Shown here in pieces: positions 1 through 6,400 of a DNA stretch of 7,435 bases (positions are counted from its first letter, which is position 1; each line of letters begins with the position of its first letter). The notes under the pieces are model-generated. The model ran no database searches. It worked only from the letters and a program-made list of their open reading frames with translations, and had not been told where the DNA came from. This DNA comes from Nitrospirota bacterium. GTDB taxonomy: Bacteria > Nitrospirota > UBA9217. The translations under genes and the position numbers were made by a program. The stretch spans positions 2,961-10,395 of the forward strand of contig JAFNGD010000274.1 in the NCBI GenBank assembly GCA_017885365.1. Reading direction: 5' to 3'.

Positions 1-53
1 GAATTATAAGGTGAAGCCCTCGATTTGTCAAGGGAAAAGACCGGTGAAACCCG

Positions 54-88
54 GGAGCCAGGAGCCAGAAGTCAGGAGAGAGGAGACA
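54..88. repeat. Five-unit degenerate heptamer tandem repeat
   Basis: Five consecutive 7-bp units can be read: GGAGCCA, GGAGCCA, GAAGTCA, GGAGAGA, GGAGACA, followed by GG. The unit is purine-rich on the plus strand and follows the pattern GRAGNNA. It lies just beyond the 3' end of the minus-strand transporter gene and codes for nothing visible. Similar short degenerate GGAGCCA/GAAGTCA runs are, from memory, common between genes in sediment Nitrospirota and Deltaproteobacteria; I cannot check that here. The remainder of positions 1-113 shows nothing else I can support, including no clear terminator for the transporter. Confidence 0.7.
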
Positions 89-113
89 GGTTGATTCGCC
101 TATCCCGTACTGC

Positions 114-1355
114 TTATGATGTTCCCGACCCTTGCCCCTGAAGTACATTCGGTCCGCCGCCATTCACCCGCCGGAGCAGAACAAGCCCGATAATAAAGAA
201 GGCGGCGATGGAAAGAATGGCAGGCCGCTGGCTACCGAAGGCCGCTGACACTTGGCCGAAGACCAGGGGGCCGATGACCGCGGAGGACTTCCCGACGAGG
301 GAATAAACGCCAAAGTACTCGGCCTCCTTGCTCTCGGGGATGAACTGCGTGTAGAAGGCGCGGGTGCCCGCCTGGACCGAGCCGAGCCCGAGCCCCGCGG
401 TACAGGCGATGGCCCAGAAGTGGGTCTTGTTCTGGACGAAGAACGCTGATACGGCGACCAGCGACCAGAGCAGGAGCGAAAGGGTAACGACCTTCTTGGG
501 ACCCCACGTGTCGGTCGGCTTCGAGAGAAAGAAAGCGCCGATAAGCGCCGTGACCTGCACCACAAGGTACAGGCCGATGAGCTCGCCCTGTCCGAAGGCA
601 AAGGTCGTCGCGGCCAGGCTGCTTGAGAATACAATGACCGTGTTCACGCCGTCTTCATATATGAGGTAGGAAAGGAGGAACTTCCGGGGCTCCTTCCGCG
701 ACCAGATCTCCCGCAGGGTCGTCACCGCTTTCTGAATGCCGATACTTCCTGCCTGCGAAGCCGTCACGCCGGTCTGTCTGTCCCGCGGCAGGAACAGGAA
801 GGCGGGGAGGGAAAAGAGCGCAAAGAACGCCGCAACCATGAGCCAGATACCCTCGAACCTACCGGCCTTAGCCAGCGGAAGCGCGAACAGGAGCGACAGG
901 ATGGACCCCGCATATCCCACACTGAATCCCCAGCCTGAGACACGGCCCTGGTACTCCACGGGAGCGATCTGGGGAAGGAAGGAGTTGTAGAACACCAGCC
1001 CGCCTTCCATACCGATGTTCGCGACGACGATGAGGATGAACCCGAGGAGCGACGCGCCGGGTGTCAACAGGGAGAGCGCCGCAACGGCCGCGACACAGAT
1101 AGAGGTATAGAAGGCGAGAAGTCTTTTCCGGAGCCCCGCGTAGTCGGCAATGCCGCCCAGGAAGGGGGAGGATAGGGAGACGAACAACATGCTGACCGAG
1201 ATGGCTGTTCCCCACCAGAGGTCTCCGTTGCCGCGTTCGTTTCCCACGATGCGGTTGATATAGTATACCTGGAACACGACGGCCGCGATGACCGCCGAGT
1301 AGCTCGAGTTCGCGAAGTCAAAGAGGCACCAGGAGAGGATCTGCTTCCTGTTCAT
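114..1355 (-). CDS. MFS transporter, UMF1 / Atg22-like family
   Basis: A polytopic inner-membrane protein of 413 residues, the usual size for this family, with about 12 hydrophobic segments. Family hallmarks are visible: an N-terminal DFANSSYSAVI segment (residues 13-23), a loop resembling MFS motif A with D71, G74 and R76-K77-R78, and the FYNSFLPQI (122-130) and GRVSGWGFSVGYAGS (137-151) region typical of UMF1/Atg22 proteins. The family is thought to move small solutes, with amino acid efflux known for yeast Atg22; the bacterial substrate is unknown and I infer none. The frame stays open upstream to an ATG at 1470-1472. That would add 39 polar residues with no family resemblance, so I prefer the ATG at 1353-1355, where the conserved N terminus begins. 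No strong Shine-Dalgarno precedes any of the candidate starts. The gene stands alone, transcribed away from everything else in the window, and ends in TAA. Confidence 0.88.
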   Translation of the reverse strand: MNRKQILSWCLFDFANSSYSAVIAAVVFQVYYINRIVGNERGNGDLWWGTAISVSMLFVSLSSPFLGGIADYAGLRKRLLAFYTSICVAAVAALSLLTPGASLLGFILIVVANIGMEGGLVFYNSFLPQIAPVEYQGRVSGWGFSVGYAGSILSLLFALPLAKAGRFEGIWLMVAAFFALFSLPAFLFLPRDRQTGVTASQAGSIGIQKAVTTLREIWSRKEPRKFLLSYLIYEDGVNTVIVFSSSLAATTFAFGQGELIGLYLVVQVTALIGAFFLSKPTDTWGPKKVVTLSLLLWSLVAVSAFFVQNKTHFWAIACTAGLGLGSVQAGTRAFYTQFIPESKEAEYFGVYSLVGKSSAVIGPLVFGQVSAAFGSQRPAILSIAAFFIIGLVLLRRVNGGGPNVLQGQGSGTS

Positions 1356-2080
1356 GGGCCACATTATGGGATAATTGATGCATGATTGCAAGGGGGATGT
1401 GGTTGTTCGTTTTGCTGTCATGGGCATGAAGAACAATTTTAGACTCTCATGAGCGGCTGAAATAAATTGCATTTAGTAACAAACAAATACCCTTAATATA
1501 CCCCGCCAGAAGTCGATTATCGCAAAGGGGAATAACGCCATCCTCCGGGAACTAGGAACTAATTCCTCGATCAGTAAGAATTTATTCCTATGGCAAGAAG
1601 GGGATTCTCTGCTATAGTGAACATGCGCAGAGGGACCCTGGTGGCGCCGGACGAGCATACCCCGGTGGAGGCTTGACGGATGCACACGTGGTCATAGGCT
1701 TCTGCCGGCACCGGCACGAGAGGAAGGACCGGAGAGCACCTGACCAGGTGCCCTTCGCATCATCCGCTGTCTATCACGTTACCCTATTGATGAAGGAGGC
1801 GAACAATGAAGGAAGGGAACCGAGTTCTTCCATAATCGGCGCACGATTTGTCGTCTTGCTCATCACGAAACTTTACGATGGTGTTCGCACAAGACAAGCC
1901 GGCAGACCTTCCAGGGCAAGATGCAAGACCTTCGACCATATACCTGCCGCATCTACTTCCACACCGGATGGTTCATCGGGCTATGAATAGTATGAGATGT
2001 CCATAACCAATTATCGGTGAAATGGCCATTATGACCCGGTGAAATAGCTGCTGTCACGAGATCGCTCAATCATAATAGAT
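1356..2080. other. Long intergenic stretch without a convincing gene
   Basis: I see no gene here that I would defend. Open frames at 1473-1685 (minus) and 1673-1990 (plus, TTG start) have low-complexity, Arg/Ser-rich translations without recognisable motifs. A good Shine-Dalgarno (AAGGAGGC, near 1794-1801) precedes an ATG at 1806, but that frame closes after nine codons. Two compact palindromes are present: TGCCGG-CA-CCGGCA (1703-1716) and GCACCTG-AC-CAGGTGC (1736-1751). The 1790-1985 stretch could be a decayed coding region, because other frames across it give peptide-like sequence, but this is weak. Any promoter of the minus-strand transporter should lie at the left end of the stretch; I cannot identify it. 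Confidence 0.5.
2015..2045 (+). repeat. Two 9-bp direct repeats 22 bp apart, possible activator sites
   Basis: CGGTGAAAT occurs at 2015-2023 and again at 2037-2045. A spacing of 22 bp is about two helical turns, so both copies face the same side of the DNA. They lie roughly 165-190 bp upstream of the start site predicted from the sigma-54 promoter at 2181-2196. That is within the range where sigma-54 activator proteins commonly bind. A role as an activator site is inference. Confidence 0.35.
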
Positions 2081-2092
2081 TTGCTACTATAG

Positions 2093-2142
2093 AGTTTCGC
2101 AAATATTAAACTGTTGAATTATATATGCAATATTGCGAAACT
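2093..2142. promoter_or_regulatory. Inverted repeat upstream of the sigma-54 promoter
   Basis: AGTTTCGCAA (2093-2102) and TTGCGAAACT (2133-2142) are perfect 10-bp inverted copies, each followed inward by an ATATT-type block. The right arm overlaps a perfect 10-bp palindrome, GCAATATTGC (2127-2136). The spacer is AT-rich, so this resembles paired protein-binding sites with a bendable centre more than an RNA hairpin. It lies about 65-115 bp upstream of the predicted transcription start at about 2208, the classic position for an upstream activating sequence. The binding protein is unknown. Confidence 0.5.
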
Positions 2143-2180
2143 AAATAACAATTTTGCGTATGATTAATCAGTAGATACGA

Positions 2181-2196
2181 TTGGCATGATTGTTGC
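2181..2196 (+). promoter_or_regulatory. Sigma-54 (RpoN) -24/-12 promoter
   Basis: The sequence TTGGCATGATTGTTGC matches the sigma-54 consensus TGGCAC-N5-TTGC closely. The -24 GG is at 2183-2184 and the -12 GC at 2195-2196, with the invariant 12-nt offset. Only the C of the GGCAC block differs (T here). Transcription would start near 2208, giving an untranslated leader of about 135 nt before the small gene at 2343. Sigma-54 promoters need an ATP-dependent activator bound upstream, and candidate sites lie at 2015-2045 and 2093-2142. Confidence 0.72.
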
Positions 2197-2230
2197 GTCC
2201 ATTTCATAAAGCAACAATGTAGTAATTTGG

Positions 2231-2245
2231 GCTATCGGGGATAGC
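2231..2245 (+). other. Small perfect hairpin in the leader of the small CxxC gene
   Basis: GCTATC (2231-2236) and GATAGC (2240-2245) form a perfect 6-bp stem around a GGG loop. It sits inside the predicted 5' leader downstream of the sigma-54 promoter. No poly-U run follows, so it is not a terminator. It may protect the mRNA end or bind a regulator; I recognise no riboswitch class. Confidence 0.35.
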
Positions 2246-2342
2246 GAGTTTATCATTAAGAATTAAGAAAGAGTTAAAATAATTAATGTCTTTAATGACG
2301 GGCGATGGTCTACTCACAACAGGTTTGAAAGAGAGGCTATGT

Positions 2343-2528
2343 ATGGAAAGTGTAATGAATATTCTTTACAGTCTTTCACCGAGTGGTAATTGTCCCGTAT
2401 GTAAAAAAAACGTGAAGTACGTTGCAGAAGAATATACCATATTCAAATCCAAGCCGGTGTTGATATATAAAGATAGGATTGAAACGAAATGCCCCAATTG
2501 TAACCGCCCTCTTGTTGATAAATACTAG
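2343..2528 (+). CDS. Small two-CxxC (zinc-ribbon-like) hypothetical protein
   Basis: A 61-residue soluble protein with two Cys pairs, C17-P-V-C20 and C50-P-N-C53, separated by 29 residues. Two CxxC knuckles of the form CPxC suggest a single structural metal site (zinc ribbon or rubredoxin-like), but I do not recognise the family. The frame is also open from ATG 2286, which would add 19 residues. I prefer 2343 because GAGAGG lies six bases upstream, whereas the 2286 start has only a distant, weak AGAAAGAG. The gene appears monocistronic, with the sigma-54 promoter upstream and a strong terminator 42 bp downstream. Its base composition is AT-richer than the cytochrome and transporter. It could be a small regulator or adaptor expressed under a stress or nutrient signal. 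That is inference only. Confidence 0.65.
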   Translation: MESVMNILYSLSPSGNCPVCKKNVKYVAEEYTIFKSKPVLIYKDRIETKCPNCNRPLVDKY

Positions 2529-2542
2529 ACTCTATTTAGAGT
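2529..2542 (+). other. Perfect 6-bp hairpin just after the stop codon
   Basis: ACTCTA (2529-2534), loop TT, TAGAGT (2537-2542), immediately following the TAG stop at 2526-2528. It lacks a U-tract. It may stabilise the 3' end of the short mRNA upstream of the real terminator. Confidence 0.35.
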
Positions 2543-2570
2543 AGACGGCAAAGAAGTCTCCCGAAGACAA

Positions 2571-2624
2571 AAAAGCCGGGATTACCGATCGCAATAACAT
2601 GCAATCGTGATCCCGGCTTTTTTT
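2571..2624 (+). terminator. Strong intrinsic terminator of the small CxxC gene
   Basis: AAAAGCCGGGAT (2571-2582) pairs with ATCCCGGCTTTT (2610-2621), a perfect 12-bp stem, followed by further T residues to 2624. Inner bases CGAT/ATCG extend the structure toward the loop. The A-run on the left makes it a bidirectional candidate, but there is no convergent gene next to it. It separates the small gene from the cytochrome locus. Confidence 0.9.
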
Positions 2625-2653
2625 ATTTTCATCATCCTCACAACCGACGGGTC

Positions 2654-2830
2654 TTTAAAAAGATTGTTGAAAAACACGGATTACGTCATAGCGAAGAGCG
2701 CTTTCCGCTGAGCCTGCCCCTGTATGATTACAGCAGGGGCGGCAATCTCGAACTATTTGATTTTCCAACGGTGAGATTGCTTCGCAACGCTCGCCAAGAC
2801 AGCTAAAAGCTTTTTCAACAGCCTGTTAAA
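2654..2830. mobile_element. MITE-like / REP-like element with terminal inverted repeats
   Basis: The left end (2654-2674) reads TTTAAAAAGATTG then TTGAAAAA. The right end (2811-2830), read on the minus strand, is TTTAACAGGCTGTTGAAAAA. The two agree apart from a few substitutions and one indel. The roughly 177-bp interior has no open frame and nests further inverted repeats: GCCCCTG/CAGGGGC around 2720-2750, and GCAATCTC/GAGATTGC around 2742-2780. This is the build of a non-autonomous miniature element or a folded palindromic repeat. CTGTTGAAAAAG-ended elements are, to my knowledge, frequent between genes of Deltaproteobacteria and Nitrospirota. No target-site duplication is clear. Confidence 0.5.
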
Positions 2831-2859
2831 TCAACTGCCGGGCGGTATGGAGTGTGTTG

Positions 2860-2876
2860 CCGGGGAGAGTCCCCGG
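2860..2876 (+). other. GC-rich 7-bp hairpin
   Basis: CCGGGGA (2860-2866), loop GAG, TCCCCGG (2870-2876): a perfect 7-bp stem. It is flanked by AGTG/CACT arms that could extend it with internal loops. No U-tract follows. It stands between the MITE-like element and the tandem hairpin repeat. Function unknown. Confidence 0.4.
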
Positions 2877-2969
2877 ATATGTTTGCACTTCCGGCCTGGC
2901 AGGACCAAGAACGCTCCACAAAAGCTGCAGATCCGCTTCCCAACAGGAGAAGCAAAGGCCTTAGTAAAG

Positions 2970-3123
2970 ACGGTCAAGATATGAAATCCATCCTGTAGTG
3001 GTTCCTCCCCCGGGGAACACGTTACAGGAAGGTGAAAGGAGGGAGGTACAGCATTACGGTCAAGATATGCAAGCCATCCTGTAGAGTGGTTCCTCCCCCG
3101 GGGAACACTCTACAGGATGGTGA
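2970..3123 (+). repeat. Two tandem copies of a long hairpin-forming unit, 86 bp apart
   Basis: ACGGTCAAGATATG begins both copies (2970 and 3056). In each it is followed by a CCATCCTGTA...GTGGTTCC arm, a C-rich loop and a GGGGAACAC...TACAGGA arm, then GGTGA. In copy 2 the arms CCATCCTGTAGAGTG (3074-3088) and CACTCTACAGGATGG (3106-3120) pair perfectly over 15 bp, with further TTCC/GGAA pairing inside. Copy 1 has a weaker version: the TCCTGTA/TACAGGA and GTG/CAC pairs remain, with a two-base bulge and one mismatch. Primary sequence outside the arms is also conserved, so this is a true duplication. It could be a regulatory RNA, a protein-binding site or a small mobile repeat. I recognise no named family. 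Confidence 0.65.
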
Positions 3124-3218
3124 GGCGATCATGGCCGCGGTTGATCCCCTGGCAACAAATTCAATCCGAGCTGGCAGGCTGAATGGAGGTGCAAAACTCC
3201 TATTTAGGTCTATAGGTA

Positions 3219-3247
3219 TTTAACATGAATGCAAACGCATATATATT
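3219..3247 (+). promoter_or_regulatory. Possible sigma-70 promoter for the cytochrome gene
   Basis: TTTAAC (3219-3224), a 17-bp spacer and TATATT (3242-3247). The -10 matches 5 of 6 consensus bases; the -35 only 3 of 6. Transcription would start near 3254, which would place the structured element 3264-3337 at the very 5' end of the mRNA. The weak -35 suggests a need for activation, or that the call is wrong. Confidence 0.3.
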
Positions 3248-3263
3248 GTTTCGTTCCCTGTCA

Positions 3264-3337
3264 TTGAGCGGGCACTCGTCCGGAGGCGACGCCGGGTTTG
3301 TGCGATAAACGGAATATCCGGCTTGCTGCCCGCTCAA
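3264..3337 (+). promoter_or_regulatory. Structured 5' leader, possible cis-regulatory RNA
   Basis: An 11-bp perfect stem, TTGAGCGGGCA (3264-3274) with TGCCCGCTCAA (3327-3337), encloses 52 nt that can form a second helix, GCCGG (3291-3295) with CCGGC (3318-3322), with GTTT/AAAC (3296-3299/3307-3310) stacked on it. A competing CCGG/CCGG hairpin at 3280-3295 is mutually exclusive with it. Alternative pairing is what a switch would look like. The element ends 136 nt before the cytochrome start and has no U-tract. I looked for the conserved cores of c-di-GMP/cAMP-GMP (GEMM) riboswitches, which control cytochromes in Geobacter, and did not find them. Confidence 0.4.
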
Positions 3338-3427
3338 ATCCTTCACGGAAGGGCAATGAAAAAAAGTTCCTTGCAATGGCGAAATGGTAATCGCGTTTGT
3401 ACTGGTTTTTGGTGTTTTCAGGCATCG

Positions 3428-3452
3428 GTCGTAACGACGAATGTTACGTAAC
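3428..3452. promoter_or_regulatory. Twin palindromes just upstream of the ribosome binding site
   Basis: GTCGTAACGAC (3428-3438) is an 11-bp palindrome around a central A, and GTTACGTAAC (3443-3452) is a perfect 10-bp palindrome. Both contain CGTAAC. They end seven bases before the AAGGAG of the cytochrome. They could be operator half-sites or RNA hairpins controlling translation. Confidence 0.4.
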
Positions 3453-3458
3453 ACTCAT

Positions 3459-3464
3459 AAGGAG
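3459..3464 (+). promoter_or_regulatory. Ribosome binding site of the cytochrome
   Basis: AAGGAG, with nine bases to the ATG at 3474. The frame is also open back to ATG 3441, but that start has no Shine-Dalgarno and would put 11 polar residues before the signal peptide. This site fixes the start at 3474. Confidence 0.85.
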
Positions 3465-3473
3465 AAAATTACC

Positions 3474-6400
3474 ATGGGTAAAATAAAACTTAGGCATCTG
3501 ATGACAGTCCTGACTGCTGTCATCCTCTTGGTCGGTGTTCCGGCTGCCTTTGCCGCCCACATCGATGTGCCCCTGAAGGACGCTTCGGGCGCTCCCGTCA
3601 CAGGAACGACGCCGTACAGCCCGAAAGTGACCTGCGGCGGCTGCCATTTTGATTGCACGACCGGTTTGCCCAGCGATGTCCGGTCAACGTGGTGCACAAG
3701 CGGTCTTCAGAAGAATTGCGCCACCGATGCATGCCCTGACTACCAGTATGGCTCATCGACGGTCACCAAGAACCAGGGCATTATCAAGTCCGATGGGACG
3801 GTCACGTTCGTCAACTATACGGTAAGCGTGCCGACCCACGGTGCTTCGACGGGCAAACACAGCACGCAAGGTAGGAATGAAGGGCTCGTGGCTATGCAGC
3901 GGACCATATGGTCTGCACCGGCCACGATCAGCAGCCCGGGAATGTACGGCCGCTACTGACCACCCTCTAACCGCCAGTTGGCGGCAAAACCTGTTCTCGG
4001 ATCCACACAAGACGATCTTTTGAAAGAAGTAGAAATGAGCACCTCGAATTTTGGCAAATCTTGCGGCGTCTGCCATGTAGGCGGTGGTCAGATGGAGTAC
4101 GACAGCGACATGAAGGCCTTTGGCGATCCCTCCTCCACGGACGCAAGCAGTCTCTTGACCTACAGGATCAACCGGATCGAGGACGGCAGCATCGTTCCCG
4201 GTTCTATCGTATCAACCTCCACAAATTCAAACCGTGAGCTCTATGGCGACAACAAGGCGGAAGTTGACTGCCTGATGTGCCATATGAACGGTCTCAAGAC
4301 CGGCGCTGCATGGTACAAATCCCTGGGCTGCGGTCCCGCGAAGCCCGTAGGACCTGCGAACGATCCCACGTGCAGCGGCCCCGAGTTCGCCGCGGTGGAC
4401 AACTCGGGCGGCTTCTACGACTCCTTCAACAGGAACATCGCGGTCTCGCTGGGTTACTTCAAGCAGGCTGCCTCGGCGGGTATCGGCGCTCTGATCAATC
4501 TTCTGGACGGCACAATGAGCAATGTGCCTTCCTCGGTCTCGGGCGGAAAGATCGCTGCTGCGCCGAACAGCGAGAACTGCGCCATGTGCCATGCACGGAC
4601 CAATTCCGACAGCATCGGTCTTCCGATGGAAGCAGCTCAGTACGGCGGCATGGTGACGGGCTTCGGAAACTTCTTCCGGATGACCGAGGCCGGCAAGGCG
4701 TTCGATTTCGACAAGATCGCCACAGACGGCTCGTGTTCCGGCGACTGCTCAAATACGTCTCTGTGGAACGAGTTCGGTTGCAAGACCGGCATGGGCAAGA
4801 GGGCCCAGAGGTCAGGTGTGGGCACCCAGGACCGGTTCGGGTTCGGGATCTGCCTGGGCTGCGCCACGTTCAACGCCATGAGCGGGGACATGACCACTGG
4901 CTGGTTCGGCAACGGTGTCTGCGCGATGCCGAGCGTACAGGCTGCGTGCAACACCGCAGCCGGCACTACCCTGCAGGGCAGCGCAGGACAATGGATGGGT
5001 ATTCTCGAAAATCCCATGACGATGCTGCCGAAGAAGGTCGTGGGCAAGATGTCCGATACCGATGTCCATGATGCTGCAGGCATGAAGTGCTCTACCTGTC
5101 ACTATGCGCTCAGCGGCGATGGCCCTGCAGCACGGACCGTCGGGTCCGGTGCAAATCTCTATACGATTCCGCAGACCACCGGCATGAACAGGATGGACCA
5201 CCAGATGGCCCAGGGCTGGAGCACGCTGGAGAAAGCGAATGACTCCCTTGATGGAACGGTCACGTGCGAAAGCTGCCATACCGAACGCACGCATCCCAAC
5301 GCGGGAGCTGCTCCGAATCCGGGCCACATCGGCCTCCCGGCCCTGCACCTCGAAAGGATCGATTGCAGGACCTGCCACATTCCCGCTGTGTACTCGTCGC
5401 CCGGCCGCTTGCTGTTCAGGGATTGGACCGCGGGTGCGTACCGCCAGACCGACGGCTCCAACGGCAATGCCAACCACTTTGACTTTGCTTTCAATTTCAT
5501 GGAAGGCTCGGCAATGCCGATGGCCCCGATGAAGGTCTGGATCAAAGTGCAGGAGCCTGCGGGCGATGTATACAAAATCGCCCCCGGGCTTTCCTCCCTG
5601 CTCCCGGTGTGGTTCGGCAAGATGAATGCGGCCAACGCCTCGCCTTTGCCGATGTACACGCGGGATGTCACCGCAGCCGCAGCACTTGTTGCAGCAAATC
5701 ATCCCGAACTGGGCATCCGGCTGAACGGAACGAACGAACATCCGTTGTTCCAGGGATTCCAGCTCACGGATCCAATGAAGATCGAATCAGCAACAAAGAT
5801 CGCCCTGATGCGAACAGAGCTCCAGGGAACAGGCGGAGGCCTGGCGACACATAATGCCTATGCCAACCCGCAACTGAACCTGCAGCCCTTCTTCTTCGAC
5901 CCGTCGCACGGCATCACGTCCAAGACAGTGGCCCTCGGCGCGAACGGCTGCACGGACTGCCACTCGACCACCAGCCAGTTCTTTAACGGTTCGAAGGACC
6001 TGCTGAAAAACGGCATGATGGCGATGGCCGATTACGACTGCGGCGGCGACGACACGCATCAGCTTGATGCCGCAAATTACGGCAATACCCCCGGCGGGTG
6101 GCCCAATTCCGACGGCGGTATGTGTGCTATGTTCGATAATCCCGCCATGGGCGGAAACGGCAGCGGCTTCTGTGATCCGGCCGAACTGCAGGCCTGCAAG
6201 ACCTATATCGGAAGCAATCTCTTCCAGCAGTTCGGCATGCCCGGCGATATCGCCACGGCGTTCCCGATCGACGGCATCGACATGATGCAGATGCAGGCGA
6301 TCCAGGAAGGCGCCACGGCGGCAGGCTGCAATCCGATCTACTCGTTCTTCGGATTCCCGAATGCAGGCCGCATGACCGCTCCGGGTTCGATGACGAACGG

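Noticed and set aside
1473..1685. 70-residue minus-strand frame upstream of the transporter
   Set aside because: No start signal or family resemblance, and Ser/Arg-rich composition typical of chance frames.
1673..1990. 105-residue plus-strand frame with TTG start
   Set aside because: No good ribosome binding site, low-complexity Arg/Ser-rich translation and no motif; kept only as part of a possible remnant.
2970..3123. CRISPR array
   Set aside because: Only two units of long hairpin type, spaced unlike a repeat-spacer pattern, and no cas genes.
3032..3223. 63-residue frame over the tandem hairpins
   Set aside because: It runs through the inverted-repeat unit; the stems explain the sequence better than coding does.
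3190..3345. GEMM-type cyclic-dinucleotide riboswitch
   Set aside because: The conserved core (GCAAACC...GACGCAAAGCC-type) is not present, although the setting before a cytochrome would suit it.
3957..3959. TGA read as Trp through a changed genetic code
   Set aside because: Trp uses TGG throughout and no other TGA occurs in the roughly 1,320-codon frame.
4277..5071. 264-residue plus-strand open frame
   Set aside because: Arg-rich shadow of the cytochrome in another frame; the true frame is fixed by in-frame CxxCH motifs on both sides and within the range.
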